A stretch of DNA of 44,075 bases from an uncultured Lachnospiraceae bacterium (GCA_910578335.1 CAJTPU010000027.1:1-44075); one strand, 5' to 3'. Positions 33,914 to 41,599 are shown, counted from the stretch's first letter. Program-made: numbers and translations. The notes: generated from the letters alone by a model not told the origin.

Positions 33914-35077
33914 ATGACAGATAAAGCGCAAGAATCCGGTTCTGTGACAGGGGAGGCGGTATCGTTGGCGGAGGAGAATAAGTTGTTGTTTGTGGATTTC
34001 CTGAAAAAGACCGGAAAGGAAATTGAAGAGGCAACAGATAAGTATTTTGATGATTTTTCTTTTGGCATAGTGGAAAATATATTTGTCAGAGATGCCTTAG
34101 AGGCGCTTATCAGGCAGAACGCAGGCGGTAAGCGGATTCGCGGGGCGTTGATTAAATTGGGGGAACAGATAGCTTCTCACGGAGAGAGGCGGAATTATCT
34201 GCCGGTTGCTGTCGGCTATGAATTGTTTCAGACCTCGGTTTTAATTCATGATGATATTATTGACAGGTCGGAGACTCGTCGTAATAAAGTGACGATTCAT
34301 GTTGATTCTGCAAAAGCAATAAAAAAGAGTCAGGGAGAGACGATATCAGATGAGGCGGCGGCACATTACGGGACTTCAAGAGCATTGTGTATAGGTGATT
34401 ATGGTTTTTTCATTTCCTATCAATTCCTTGCAAAGTGTGCGGTTGACAGTGAGGTTCTGATGAAGGTGTATCAGATGTATTCCCGGATTCTGGCAATGAC
34501 CTGTGAGGGGGAAATTATGGATACCATGCTGCCCTTTGAAAAAATTTCTGTTTTGGACGATTATGAGGGATATCAAAAAATGGTATCGCAGATATATGAA
34601 TGGAAGACGGCGTGGTATACATTGGCGGGACCGATGATGCTGGGAGCGGTATGCGGCGGTGGGAAGGAGGCTCTGGTCGAATTGCTACAACGCATTGCCG
34701 TTCCCTTGGGGATTGCTTTTCAAATAAAGGATGATTTGCTGGGCATTTATTCCAGTGACGAGGCGCTTGGAAAATCGGTGTTGTCAGATATGCGCGAAGG
34801 CAAGCAGACGCTGTTGTTTGGGTTTGCCTATAAAAAAGCAGATGAGGCACAGCGGGAGTTGTTGAACCGGCATTATGGAAAACCGGATGCAGATATACAG
34901 GATTTGGAGGTAATCCGAAGGCTTTTTGAGGAGACGGGAGCAAAGCAGTATGCTGAGGATGAAATCCGCAGATTGTCAGATTGCAGCAGGGCATTGATTG
35001 ACAATGATTTGATAGATAAGGAATATCAGAGATTATTGTACGGACTTGTCACTTATCAGACGGGCAGACAGTTTTAG
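33914..35077 (+). CDS. trans-Polyprenyl diphosphate synthase (IspA/GGPP synthase-like)
   Basis: Condenses isopentenyl diphosphate with allylic diphosphates. It has GGKRIRG (substrate diphosphate binding), the first Asp-rich motif DDIID at 113-117 followed by RSETRRN, and a second motif KDDLLG near 273 where the last Asp is Gly, as in some GGPP synthases. GKSVLSDMREGKQTLL is another family block. At 387 aa it is longer than the usual ~300, mainly through N-terminal extension and an insert near 130-150. I start at 33914 (MTDKAQ, AAAGG upstream); the frame opens at 33860. Product chain length is undetermined. It lies 12 bp before the cis-prenyltransferase. Confidence 0.87.
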   Translation: MTDKAQESGSVTGEAVSLAEENKLLFVDFLKKTGKEIEEATDKYFDDFSFGIVENIFVRDALEALIRQNAGGKRIRGALIKLGEQIASHGERRNYLPVAVGYELFQTSVLIHDDIIDRSETRRNKVTIHVDSAKAIKKSQGETISDEAAAHYGTSRALCIGDYGFFISYQFLAKCAVDSEVLMKVYQMYSRILAMTCEGEIMDTMLPFEKISVLDDYEGYQKMVSQIYEWKTAWYTLAGPMMLGAVCGGGKEALVELLQRIAVPLGIAFQIKDDLLGIYSSDEALGKSVLSDMREGKQTLLFGFAYKKADEAQRELLNRHYGKPDADIQDLEVIRRLFEETGAKQYAEDEIRRLSDCSRALIDNDLIDKEYQRLLYGLVTYQTGRQF

Positions 35078-35089
35078 AGGAGGAGCGGC

Positions 35090-35791
35090 ATGAATGAGAT
35101 GAAGCATCTTGGAGTCATTATGGATGGAAACCGGCGTTGGGCTGAGAACCATAATCTGCAGTCGTTTCAGGGGCACGATAAGGGAGCGGATACGTTTGTT
35201 GACCTTTGTGACTGGTGCGGACATGCAGGTATTGATTATCTGACAGTGTATGCGTTTTCTACGGAGAACTGGAAACGTTCTCAGGAAGAGGTTCTGCATA
35301 TTTTTGGGCTTTTAGAGCGTTTTTTCAATGAGAAACTGGCACGCTGTCTTGAAAATGATATTAAGATTAAGGTAATTGGGGAGCGCGGCAAGTTTAGTAA
35401 AAAGACGTTGAAGGTGATTGCGGATGCGGAGAATCGAACCAGTCAGTGCAAGAAGCTGCATGTGCAGATTGCATTGAGTTATGGTGGAAGAGACGAGATT
35501 GTCCGTGCAATAAAAAAGCTTGCCGGGGATGTGGCAGCAGACAGGCTGGCGATTGCAGAAATAACAGAGGATGTTTTTGCGTCCTATCTGGATACAGCGG
35601 GGATTCCGGATGTGGATATGGTAATCCGTACAGGCGGTACGGATAACAGGAGGCTTAGTAATTTTCTGCCGTGGCAGACGGTTTATTCTGAGTTATATTT
35701 TTCTGAGCTGTTATGGCCCGACTTTTCGAAAGAGGAGTTTGACAAGGCACTTGCGTATTATCAGTCTGTGAAACGCAAGCTTGGAAAATAA
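35090..35791 (+). CDS. cis-Prenyltransferase (UppS-like isoprenyl diphosphate synthase), atypical
   Basis: A 233-aa Z-type prenyl elongase family member. HLGVIMDGNRRWA with catalytic Asp-12, YAFSTENWKR, and the C-terminal VIRTGG...RLSNFLPWQTVYSELYF identify it. The IPP-binding loop is unusual: canonical enzymes have RT(G/S)GE(H/Q)RxSNF, whereas here it reads RTGGTDNRRLSNF (180-192), with two extra residues and no Glu. Glu-201 is kept. The paired trans-synthase and local regulators suggest a dedicated lipid product instead of the housekeeping carrier. The housekeeping uppS normally lies beside cdsA/dxr, which are absent here. Start fixed by GAGGAGGAG. Confidence 0.88.
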   Translation: MNEMKHLGVIMDGNRRWAENHNLQSFQGHDKGADTFVDLCDWCGHAGIDYLTVYAFSTENWKRSQEEVLHIFGLLERFFNEKLARCLENDIKIKVIGERGKFSKKTLKVIADAENRTSQCKKLHVQIALSYGGRDEIVRAIKKLAGDVAADRLAIAEITEDVFASYLDTAGIPDVDMVIRTGGTDNRRLSNFLPWQTVYSELYFSELLWPDFSKEEFDKALAYYQSVKRKLGK

Positions 35792-35836
35792 TAGGGGAGA
35801 AACAAAGAGGATTGTTTTAAGAGAGATTATGGGATT

Positions 35837-35873
35837 TCGGCTATTCTGCATATTTTGGAATAGCCGATTTTTG
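35837..35873 (+). terminator. Terminator of the prenyltransferase operon
   Basis: TCGGCTATTC (35837-35846) pairs with GAATAGCCGA (35858-35867), a perfect 10-bp stem, followed by TTTTT. Confidence 0.88.
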
Positions 35874-35973
35874 TTTGCGCGCTGTCCGGTTCCTACATTT
35901 GGGGGAGGATTCTGCAATTGTTCATTAAAAATTGGTGTAAAAAAGGAGGTTGTATGGTGTGTATGCTTGGAAT

Positions 35974-36026
35974 AGTCACAAAAAGGCATAGTATAGGTTT
36001 ATAAAATCTCTTAAAATGGGTAAATA
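35974..36026 (+). promoter_or_regulatory. Conserved upstream block of the second double-HTH regulator
   Basis: Second copy of the block at 33018-33070: AGTCACAAAA then a variable stretch and the identical TCTTAAAATGGGTAAATA (36009-36026). It lies 30 bp before the start codon and likely holds the promoter and an autoregulatory operator. Confidence 0.6.
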
Positions 36027-36056
36027 TAATATTAAAAAACCAAGGAAGAATAATTT

Positions 36057-36740
36057 ATGAATGTATCTTATCAGAATGTATTGGAGAGATTGAAGGAGGA
36101 GCGGCTAAGAAACAACTGGTCGCAGGAGCAGATAAGCCAAAGACTGAAAATGAGCCAGAGCCATTACAGTAAGGTGGAATTGGGGAAGAGACGTTTTACG
36201 TATTATGAGGTGCAGGATTTGTATGATTTGGAGGTGGATGCGCATTACATATTTACGGGACAGAAAAGTAGTGTAAAATGTGAAGCTTTCTTTTCCGGTT
36301 GCGATTACAGGGAGTTAAATTTTTACTTACATGTACTGGCTTATATGGCAGAGTACTTTTATGTGGTGGGAAAATCCGAGGAATGGGGAGCGATGTATAA
36401 GGAACTTGCGTATATGCGGTATGTAACGGCGCCGGATATGAAAGATGACAATACGTTATTTTTGTTAAGACGGCTGTTGAACTATAATCAGCAGACAATG
36501 GCTGAAAAACTGGGTGTAGATATCAAAAAGGTTCGTGCCATGGAAAATGGAGAGAGTCTGCCGGACAGTGAGATATTGTGGAACCTGTATCAGTCTTTCC
36601 GTATTCCGCCTGCTGTATTTACCAAAAATCAACGCGGCATGACAAGCGCAGTTACCTGTCTTATGGATATTCTGCCAAAGAAGGAAAGAGAACATGCGAT
36701 GGAGGCATTGCAGTCGTGTCATGGTGTGGTTACTGATTAG
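36057..36740 (+). CDS. XRE-family regulator with two HTH-like domains (paralogue 2)
   Basis: A 227-aa full-length paralogue of 33103-33783. N-terminal HTH: WSQEQISQRLKMSQSHYSKVELGKR. Second HTH-like part: YNQQTMAEKLGVDIKKVRAMENGESLP. The invariant stretches between the two copies are the recognition-helix region and VDAHYIFTGQKS..., so their DNA targets may overlap, while the middle domain differs more and may sense different signals. It follows the prenyltransferase terminator and its own conserved upstream block, so it is a separate transcript. Confidence 0.87.
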   Translation: MNVSYQNVLERLKEERLRNNWSQEQISQRLKMSQSHYSKVELGKRRFTYYEVQDLYDLEVDAHYIFTGQKSSVKCEAFFSGCDYRELNFYLHVLAYMAEYFYVVGKSEEWGAMYKELAYMRYVTAPDMKDDNTLFLLRRLLNYNQQTMAEKLGVDIKKVRAMENGESLPDSEILWNLYQSFRIPPAVFTKNQRGMTSAVTCLMDILPKKEREHAMEALQSCHGVVTD

Positions 36741-37085
36741 GGGGTTTTTGGGGTGTGATAGCTGTATTGGTTTGTGGAAGCGAAGGGCATAGGGGGATAA
36801 TGGGAAGGAAAGGATTGGATTGATTGGCTATAAAGAGAGATTGCGATGCCGGAGATGGACGAGAGGGTCTGTCTCCGGCATTGCTGCTGTGGAGAATTGG
36901 TATGGAGAGGGATGGAGATTTAACGGAGAAGTAGAGGGCAAGTGACAGGTGTTGACAAAAAATTACATTTAGACAGGTGAATTATTACAATTAGAGTTTT
37001 GAGGGGTGGGGAGGTGGTATAATGTTGCGCAAGGAGTAATTTGGTTTTTGGGGTTAGTGGGAAGTGAGAGATATGGAGTGGTGGG
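36741..37085. other. Gene-free region upstream of the invertible cassette
   Basis: No coding region is supported here. It holds a hairpin (ATGCCGGAGA 36846-36855 with TCTCCGGCAT 36872-36881, no T-tract), a direct repeat GACAGGTG at 36944-36951 and 36972-36979, an AAAAATTACATTTA word, and the promoter at 37015-37023. The G-rich, AG-biased sequence of the middle part is unlike its surroundings. Confidence 0.6.
36963..37023 (+). promoter_or_regulatory. Fixed promoter(s) facing the invertible cassette
   Basis: TGGTATAAT at 37015-37023 is a perfect -10 with the extended TG. A second possibility is TTACAT-N17-TACAAT (36963-36991). Both lie outside the left 32-bp repeat and point into the cassette, so they would transcribe whichever gene is at that end. 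The GACAGGTG repeats just upstream could be operators. Confidence 0.55.
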
Positions 37086-37117
37086 GAATGGAGGATAATT
37101 CCTGATTATCGGAGGTT
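37086..37117 (+). repeat. Left 32-bp inverted repeat of the invertible cassette
   Basis: Perfect, 32/32, inverted match to 41568-41599. The centre is GATAAT-TCCTG-ATTATC flanked on both sides by GGAG/GGAGG, that is, short inverted arms around a 5-bp spacer, like a tyrosine recombinase crossover site. The identity stops abruptly at both ends. Confidence 0.95.
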
Positions 37118-37153
37118 GTGCAAAATTTGTAAAGTAATTAATAGAGGGATGTT

Positions 37154-38665
37154 ATGGAGAAAGTTTATTCAAAAGAACGGATACAAAAAGCCATGCAGAA
37201 TTTACAGAATAATTTGTCAGACCACGATGTCCAGAATGGTTCTGTATTTCAAATAGCAAATGGGGCAGAAATATGCCATGATTATAGTAGAAACAGTTTA
37301 AAACGAATAAATGCACATGATTGTCGTTTTAACAAAGCAATCTTTAGAGCTGTTGCTGCTGTAGGCTCAAGATTTTCTAATGTTCATTTTCTTGAATGTA
37401 ATTTTAGTGCATCCAATTTTCAATATTGTAATTTCGATACTGTTTCTTTTGGATGTCATTCGTTTGCTACAGGGGCTAATTTTAGTCATAGTATATTTAT
37501 TGAATGTCAATTTACTGAAGTTGACATAAAGGAATGTACCTTTTTTGATTGTCAATTTCATGGCTGTACTTTTTCAGCTTCGAACATTCGGTCAATTACT
37601 TTGGAGAATTCGGTATTTTCTCATTGTACTATCCTTGATATGGATTTAGCGCATCTGAATCTTGAATATATCCAAATCGATGAAATTTCAATGCAAAATA
37701 TAACTTTGCCGCCATATCAGGCAGCTTATATTATAGGTGGTCCTATCTATCTCTTTTCCACAGAGGACATTGTATTTGTATATACGGATAATGGAAAAAT
37801 TCCAATTAAGGAATACAAAAAGTTATTAAGTGATTTGCTGATATATTATCATTTACAAAATGAGTTTTTTCCTATGGCTAATATCATGATTGGACTCAAT
37901 GAATATGAGAAGGCACTGACTTATATTCAAGAAGGCATACGAGAATCTTTTGATTATTTTGATTTTCGAATGGTTAAACATTATTGCAGATTAGCAATTT
38001 CGTGTGGTTACTTTTCTCATACACAACTAAAATTTGTATATGACCTTATTACAGAGCTCTCATACAAAAAAGAGTTAGGGGTTAAGGAACTACATTCTTA
38101 TTTTATTAATATCGGAGAAATCAGAGAATTACTATTAAATACGTCAGAAAATAAAGAGCGGGTTGAATTTATTATTAAAACAGATATAGATAAAGACGAT
38201 TTAGCGAGTATAAATGAGCTTTATAACCGAATTAATAAAATATTGAAAGAGTGCTGTTCAGAAGAACATATTGATTCTATTGAATTACGGCACAACTCAC
38301 CATATGAGTTACTAATTACATGTATCGATACGATGCCATCCATTTTAGTTCTCATACCAACAATTTACGGTTTGTTATCAATAGGTGGAAAAGCTTTAGA
38401 TTTTTGGCAAAAAATGGAGGATGTACGTAGTGTACACCAAAAGAACTCTCTTCATAAATATGAAAAGAAACTTAAAGAACTTGAAATCATAGAAAAAGAA
38501 CATAGTATAAAAACACAAAGGCAAGAATCAAAAAAGGTTCCGGCTGGAATAGCTACTATTTCCGGAATTGAGCACAATGTAATATGTAGCGATATTTATA
38601 TAGCCAATCATATCCCTTCGGAATATTTGCATTATAAGAGTATAAGAGATTTTACAGTATTGTAA
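37154..38665 (+). CDS. Pentapeptide-repeat protein with C-terminal hydrophobic segment
   Basis: A 503-aa, AT-rich gene. Residues about 60-180 are pentapeptide-like (CRFNKAIFRAV, CNFSASNFQYCNFDTVSF, CTFFDCQFHGCTFSASNIRS), expected to form a right-handed beta-helix. A helical middle part follows, then a hydrophobic stretch near 395-420 (SILVLIPTIYGLLSIGG) and a short coiled coil (KYEKKLKELEIIEKEH). No enzymatic motif was seen. It starts 36 bp inside the left inverted repeat after AGAGGGA and is currently placed behind the fixed promoter at 37015. The function is unknown; membrane-associated adaptor or effector is possible. Confidence 0.8.
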   Translation: MEKVYSKERIQKAMQNLQNNLSDHDVQNGSVFQIANGAEICHDYSRNSLKRINAHDCRFNKAIFRAVAAVGSRFSNVHFLECNFSASNFQYCNFDTVSFGCHSFATGANFSHSIFIECQFTEVDIKECTFFDCQFHGCTFSASNIRSITLENSVFSHCTILDMDLAHLNLEYIQIDEISMQNITLPPYQAAYIIGGPIYLFSTEDIVFVYTDNGKIPIKEYKKLLSDLLIYYHLQNEFFPMANIMIGLNEYEKALTYIQEGIRESFDYFDFRMVKHYCRLAISCGYFSHTQLKFVYDLITELSYKKELGVKELHSYFINIGEIRELLLNTSENKERVEFIIKTDIDKDDLASINELYNRINKILKECCSEEHIDSIELRHNSPYELLITCIDTMPSILVLIPTIYGLLSIGGKALDFWQKMEDVRSVHQKNSLHKYEKKLKELEIIEKEHSIKTQRQESKKVPAGIATISGIEHNVICSDIYIANHIPSEYLHYKSIRDFTVL

Positions 38666-38678
38666 TTGTTAGTATACT

Positions 38679-38710
38679 GTTAGGACTAAAATCCAAATTC
38701 TAGTCCTGAC
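38679..38710. terminator. Hairpin between the convergent cassette genes
   Basis: GTTAGGACTA (38679-38688) pairs with TAGTCCTGAC (38701-38710) over 10 bp with one G-U pair and a 12-nt loop. No strong T-tract, but its place between two convergent genes suggests a shared terminator. Confidence 0.5.
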
Positions 38711-38749
38711 ATCGCTTTGTCTACTAAAGGAGCTGACTTTTCCAAATGG

Positions 38750-41017
38750 TTATATTTCAGTGTAACTTAGTGTATTATTCTGACATTCCATACAATCTGG
38801 TCCCAGAATCAATGAGTGGGCACGAGCAATACTTTGACATCTTCGATATAAAGAAAATAGTTCTACAGTAGGAGGCGGATTCAGATTTTCCAAAGGCGTA
38901 TTTATAAGGGGACGGAATATGGAAATAATAGGTTCAATCCCCTTTTTGCATAGTCGTTCTATGCCTTCTATAAAATCATCCCATAAATCAAATCCGTAAA
39001 TCAATAAGCTTCGTACATTTCCTGTATTTCCCCATAATTTTACTGCTTTTTCAAAAGCGGCAAAATAGATATCCTCAATTATCTTACCTTTCCCAGGCAT
39101 GATTTGTAATGCCTGCTTTCTATCGAACATTTCCAGATTAAATGCAACTTCTGTGATGCCAGCATTATATAAATCATCAAGAATCTCTGTTGTCTGTGGA
39201 GGGATGCTCATAAGATAGATTTTTTTATTACTTTTTGAACGAATGTATGTTGCAATTTCTATTATGATATTCCATCCTCCTTGTATAGAATAGGTTCCTC
39301 CGCCAATAAGAAAATGTTGAAATTGAATATTTTGTAGGCAATAATCAATGGTTTCCTTAATATCTTCGATATTGTAAGAAAAGTTTTGTTCAGGTAGATT
39401 ACAAAATTTACATGCAATATTTAATTGTTTAAAAATGCAAACTGAGGCTGGATTAATGCGGATTCTATCGTTAGCCAAGTTGATTATATGGTCAAAAGGA
39501 ATCCCCGAAGTGGTTTTTCTATTTAATAGTGTTTCTGGAAGAAAACTAATTTTAACATCAGATATAAAATTTCCATTATATAATAATTGGAAATCTTCAT
39601 TTATTACGTCAATGGAAAAGGGACTAAATGTACAAAATTTACAACGAAATGGGACATTGATATATAAGGATTCAAAAATAACAATGTCAATAGCATCAAA
39701 TACAGCTTCCCGTATAGTGCCGTGTTTTTGGGCATGTTTAAAAGCTTGGGGCGTCAAAGTAACACCATGATTTAACAGAGCGATTTTTATATTTGGTTTA
39801 TACATCTTATGTTCGGCTTGTATATAGGGAGTAATGTCTTCCGTATATATATTAGGATGTATGAAAAATTTATTATTGGAGATACTGCCTATATTTGTAT
39901 CAAATATACAGCGAAAAAGATAGGTATTTTCTTGAGAAGGCAAATTTTGATTGAATACATAACCATCCGCTTGCAAAAGAGTAACTTCAGATGATTTTAT
40001 TATTTTAGTTATCCTATTCGGCTGAATGTTATTTGTTGTAAAAACATAGTTACTAAAGGGTACTAAAAATTCACCCATGTTCTTTAAGCACGGTTGCGTA
40101 AAAGCAAGTATATGCAATTTCTGCAAAGAAGTTTGACATGTATCCATCATTGCCCTGTTCAGCAATTGTGAAGAAGCTTGAAATCTCGGATTCACTTCTA
40201 CAAAATATAACTCATCGTCGCTTAAAATAAAATCAATTCCCAAAACTCCACGGTATCCTTCTGACTGAAGCTTTTGACCTATTAGCAAAGAGTATTCCCT
40301 TATTTTATCGCGTATTTTGGTTTCTAAAGATGTATAACAAATATAATCTGCACCAAAGTAAAGTATTCGTTTTTTTATTTCTTTTACGATTTGTATAGAT
40401 GGTTGAAAAAAACATATACTACTTGCGCTAATAACGATATGTGCGTTAATGGATATAGCATTATTCAAATAAGGAGAGACTAAATACCGCTTATTCGGTT
40501 CAATAAAATTCAAGGTGTCATCTTTCCGTACATGAATAGTTCCTTCTCCCCCAGAAGAAAAAGCTTCCTGTATAACAAATTCTTCTGAAGGAAAGTAGTC
40601 ACTAATATTATTATAGACACATTCCGTTCCAAGCAAACTTACAAAAGGAATCGTTTTCACTGTTTTCTGTAATATTGCTCGGCATCTTGCTTTATCATGC
40701 AACTCTGTTAATAATTCGAAACTATTCATACATATAGCATGTGATTTTACTTCATGGCTAAAATCATATGCTAGAAAAGAATTGTAAAAAAGAAATTTAA
40801 CAGACTCATCTTTATAAATAAGTTCTATGAGTTGCTTCTCAATAAAGGCATTACAATCATCATTATGCCTATTATGATTAATCCTATCAGTATTTGAATG
40901 ACAATAGGATACATTATTTCCACAATTACTTCCATAAATAGTGATAGAACCAGCAAATATAGGTTCTATATCATAAATATCTGACTCACGTGGTCCTACC
41001 CAATATATTTTTTCCAT
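38750..41017 (-). CDS. ATP-grasp / radical SAM fusion protein
   Basis: A 755-aa cytoplasmic protein joining two enzyme classes. The N-terminal ~330 residues are ATP-grasp: FVIQEAFSSGGEGT (148-160), RYLVSPYLN, and GYRGVLGIDFIL...YFVEVNPRFQASS (254-283), with the Mg-ATP Glu/Asn pair. The C-terminal half is radical-SAM-like: the cluster Cys are C527, C536 and C539 (CIFKQLNIACKFC, a CX8CX2C spacing instead of CX3CX2C), followed by IGGGTYS as the SAM-binding glycine motif. Further Cys pairs occur at 459/462 and 742/745. Ligation of an amino or carboxy substrate plus radical chemistry is implied, but no substrate is evident. AT-rich; 4 bp after the DUF4760-like gene. Confidence 0.82.
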   Translation of the reverse strand: MEKIYWVGPRESDIYDIEPIFAGSITIYGSNCGNNVSYCHSNTDRINHNRHNDDCNAFIEKQLIELIYKDESVKFLFYNSFLAYDFSHEVKSHAICMNSFELLTELHDKARCRAILQKTVKTIPFVSLLGTECVYNNISDYFPSEEFVIQEAFSSGGEGTIHVRKDDTLNFIEPNKRYLVSPYLNNAISINAHIVISASSICFFQPSIQIVKEIKKRILYFGADYICYTSLETKIRDKIREYSLLIGQKLQSEGYRGVLGIDFILSDDELYFVEVNPRFQASSQLLNRAMMDTCQTSLQKLHILAFTQPCLKNMGEFLVPFSNYVFTTNNIQPNRITKIIKSSEVTLLQADGYVFNQNLPSQENTYLFRCIFDTNIGSISNNKFFIHPNIYTEDITPYIQAEHKMYKPNIKIALLNHGVTLTPQAFKHAQKHGTIREAVFDAIDIVIFESLYINVPFRCKFCTFSPFSIDVINEDFQLLYNGNFISDVKISFLPETLLNRKTTSGIPFDHIINLANDRIRINPASVCIFKQLNIACKFCNLPEQNFSYNIEDIKETIDYCLQNIQFQHFLIGGGTYSIQGGWNIIIEIATYIRSKSNKKIYLMSIPPQTTEILDDLYNAGITEVAFNLEMFDRKQALQIMPGKGKIIEDIYFAAFEKAVKLWGNTGNVRSLLIYGFDLWDDFIEGIERLCKKGIEPIISIFRPLINTPLENLNPPPTVELFSLYRRCQSIARAHSLILGPDCMECQNNTLSYTEI

Positions 41018-41021
41018 ACCA

Positions 41022-41546
41022 TTATACCTTTATCCGTTTATATTTTCGAGGGATTTTTTTATGATTCCGTTTATTTTGCATACAAAGACTCGTGTAACTA
41101 ACAAGATCAATAAAACCATTAAATAAAAGGTCGTACCCTTTCTCACTTCGGACTTCATAAACAAATTGTGTGAGTATGTTTAAAATTTCAAACATTTCTT
41201 GAGGTGTTTGATATATAAATATTCCAAAATCATATATGTCATATTCTAATCCCTGCGCAAAACTCTCAAAATGTGTTAAGAGATTTAATACTTTATTGCA
41301 CAAAGGAGAATTTTTATGCAATTCCTTAAATGCAAATAAATCTGCATTCGGTATAATAGTACAATATTCATCACGCAAATCATATGTTTCTTTAAATAGA
41401 TTATTGTATAACGCAAGTGTTTCGCTACACTTTTTCCTTGTTCCTTCTCTTCTGTATTGACGTATTGCTAAAATAAATCCTACAATGGCAGCCAAAGCAG
41501 CTATAGCAGTACCAATAGCATTAACTAGATTGATTATTTCATTCAT
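41022..41546 (-). CDS. DUF4760-like membrane-anchored protein
   Basis: A 174-aa protein with one N-terminal membrane helix (about 8-28, IGTAIAALAAIVGFILAI) followed by QYRREGTRKKCSETLALYNNLF and a helical cytoplasmic domain, the layout of DUF4760-type proteins often found in accessory and defence regions. No catalytic motif. It starts 21 bp inside the right inverted repeat with AAGGGGGG upstream, and is the first gene of an operon with the ATP-grasp/radical SAM fusion. In the present orientation it lies downstream of the recombinase gene on the same strand. Confidence 0.72.
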   Translation of the reverse strand: MNEIINLVNAIGTAIAALAAIVGFILAIRQYRREGTRKKCSETLALYNNLFKETYDLRDEYCTIIPNADLFAFKELHKNSPLCNKVLNLLTHFESFAQGLEYDIYDFGIFIYQTPQEMFEILNILTQFVYEVRSEKGYDLLFNGFIDLVSYTSLCMQNKRNHKKIPRKYKRIKV

Positions 41547-41567
41547 ATTTTACAATCCCCCCTTAAA

Positions 41568-41599
41568 AACCTCCGATAATCAGGAATTATCCTCCATTC
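41568..41599 (-). repeat. Right 32-bp inverted repeat, overlapping the recombinase stop codon
   Basis: Exact reverse complement of 37086-37117. The recombinase stop codon (41587-41589) and its last few codons lie within it, so the recombinase reading frame would be preserved whichever way the cassette faces. Confidence 0.95.

Noticed and set aside
37086..41599. The 32-bp inverted repeats as termini of an insertion sequence
   Set aside because: There is no transposase between them and no flanking target duplication was seen; the adjacent tyrosine recombinase and crossover-like centre fit inversion better.
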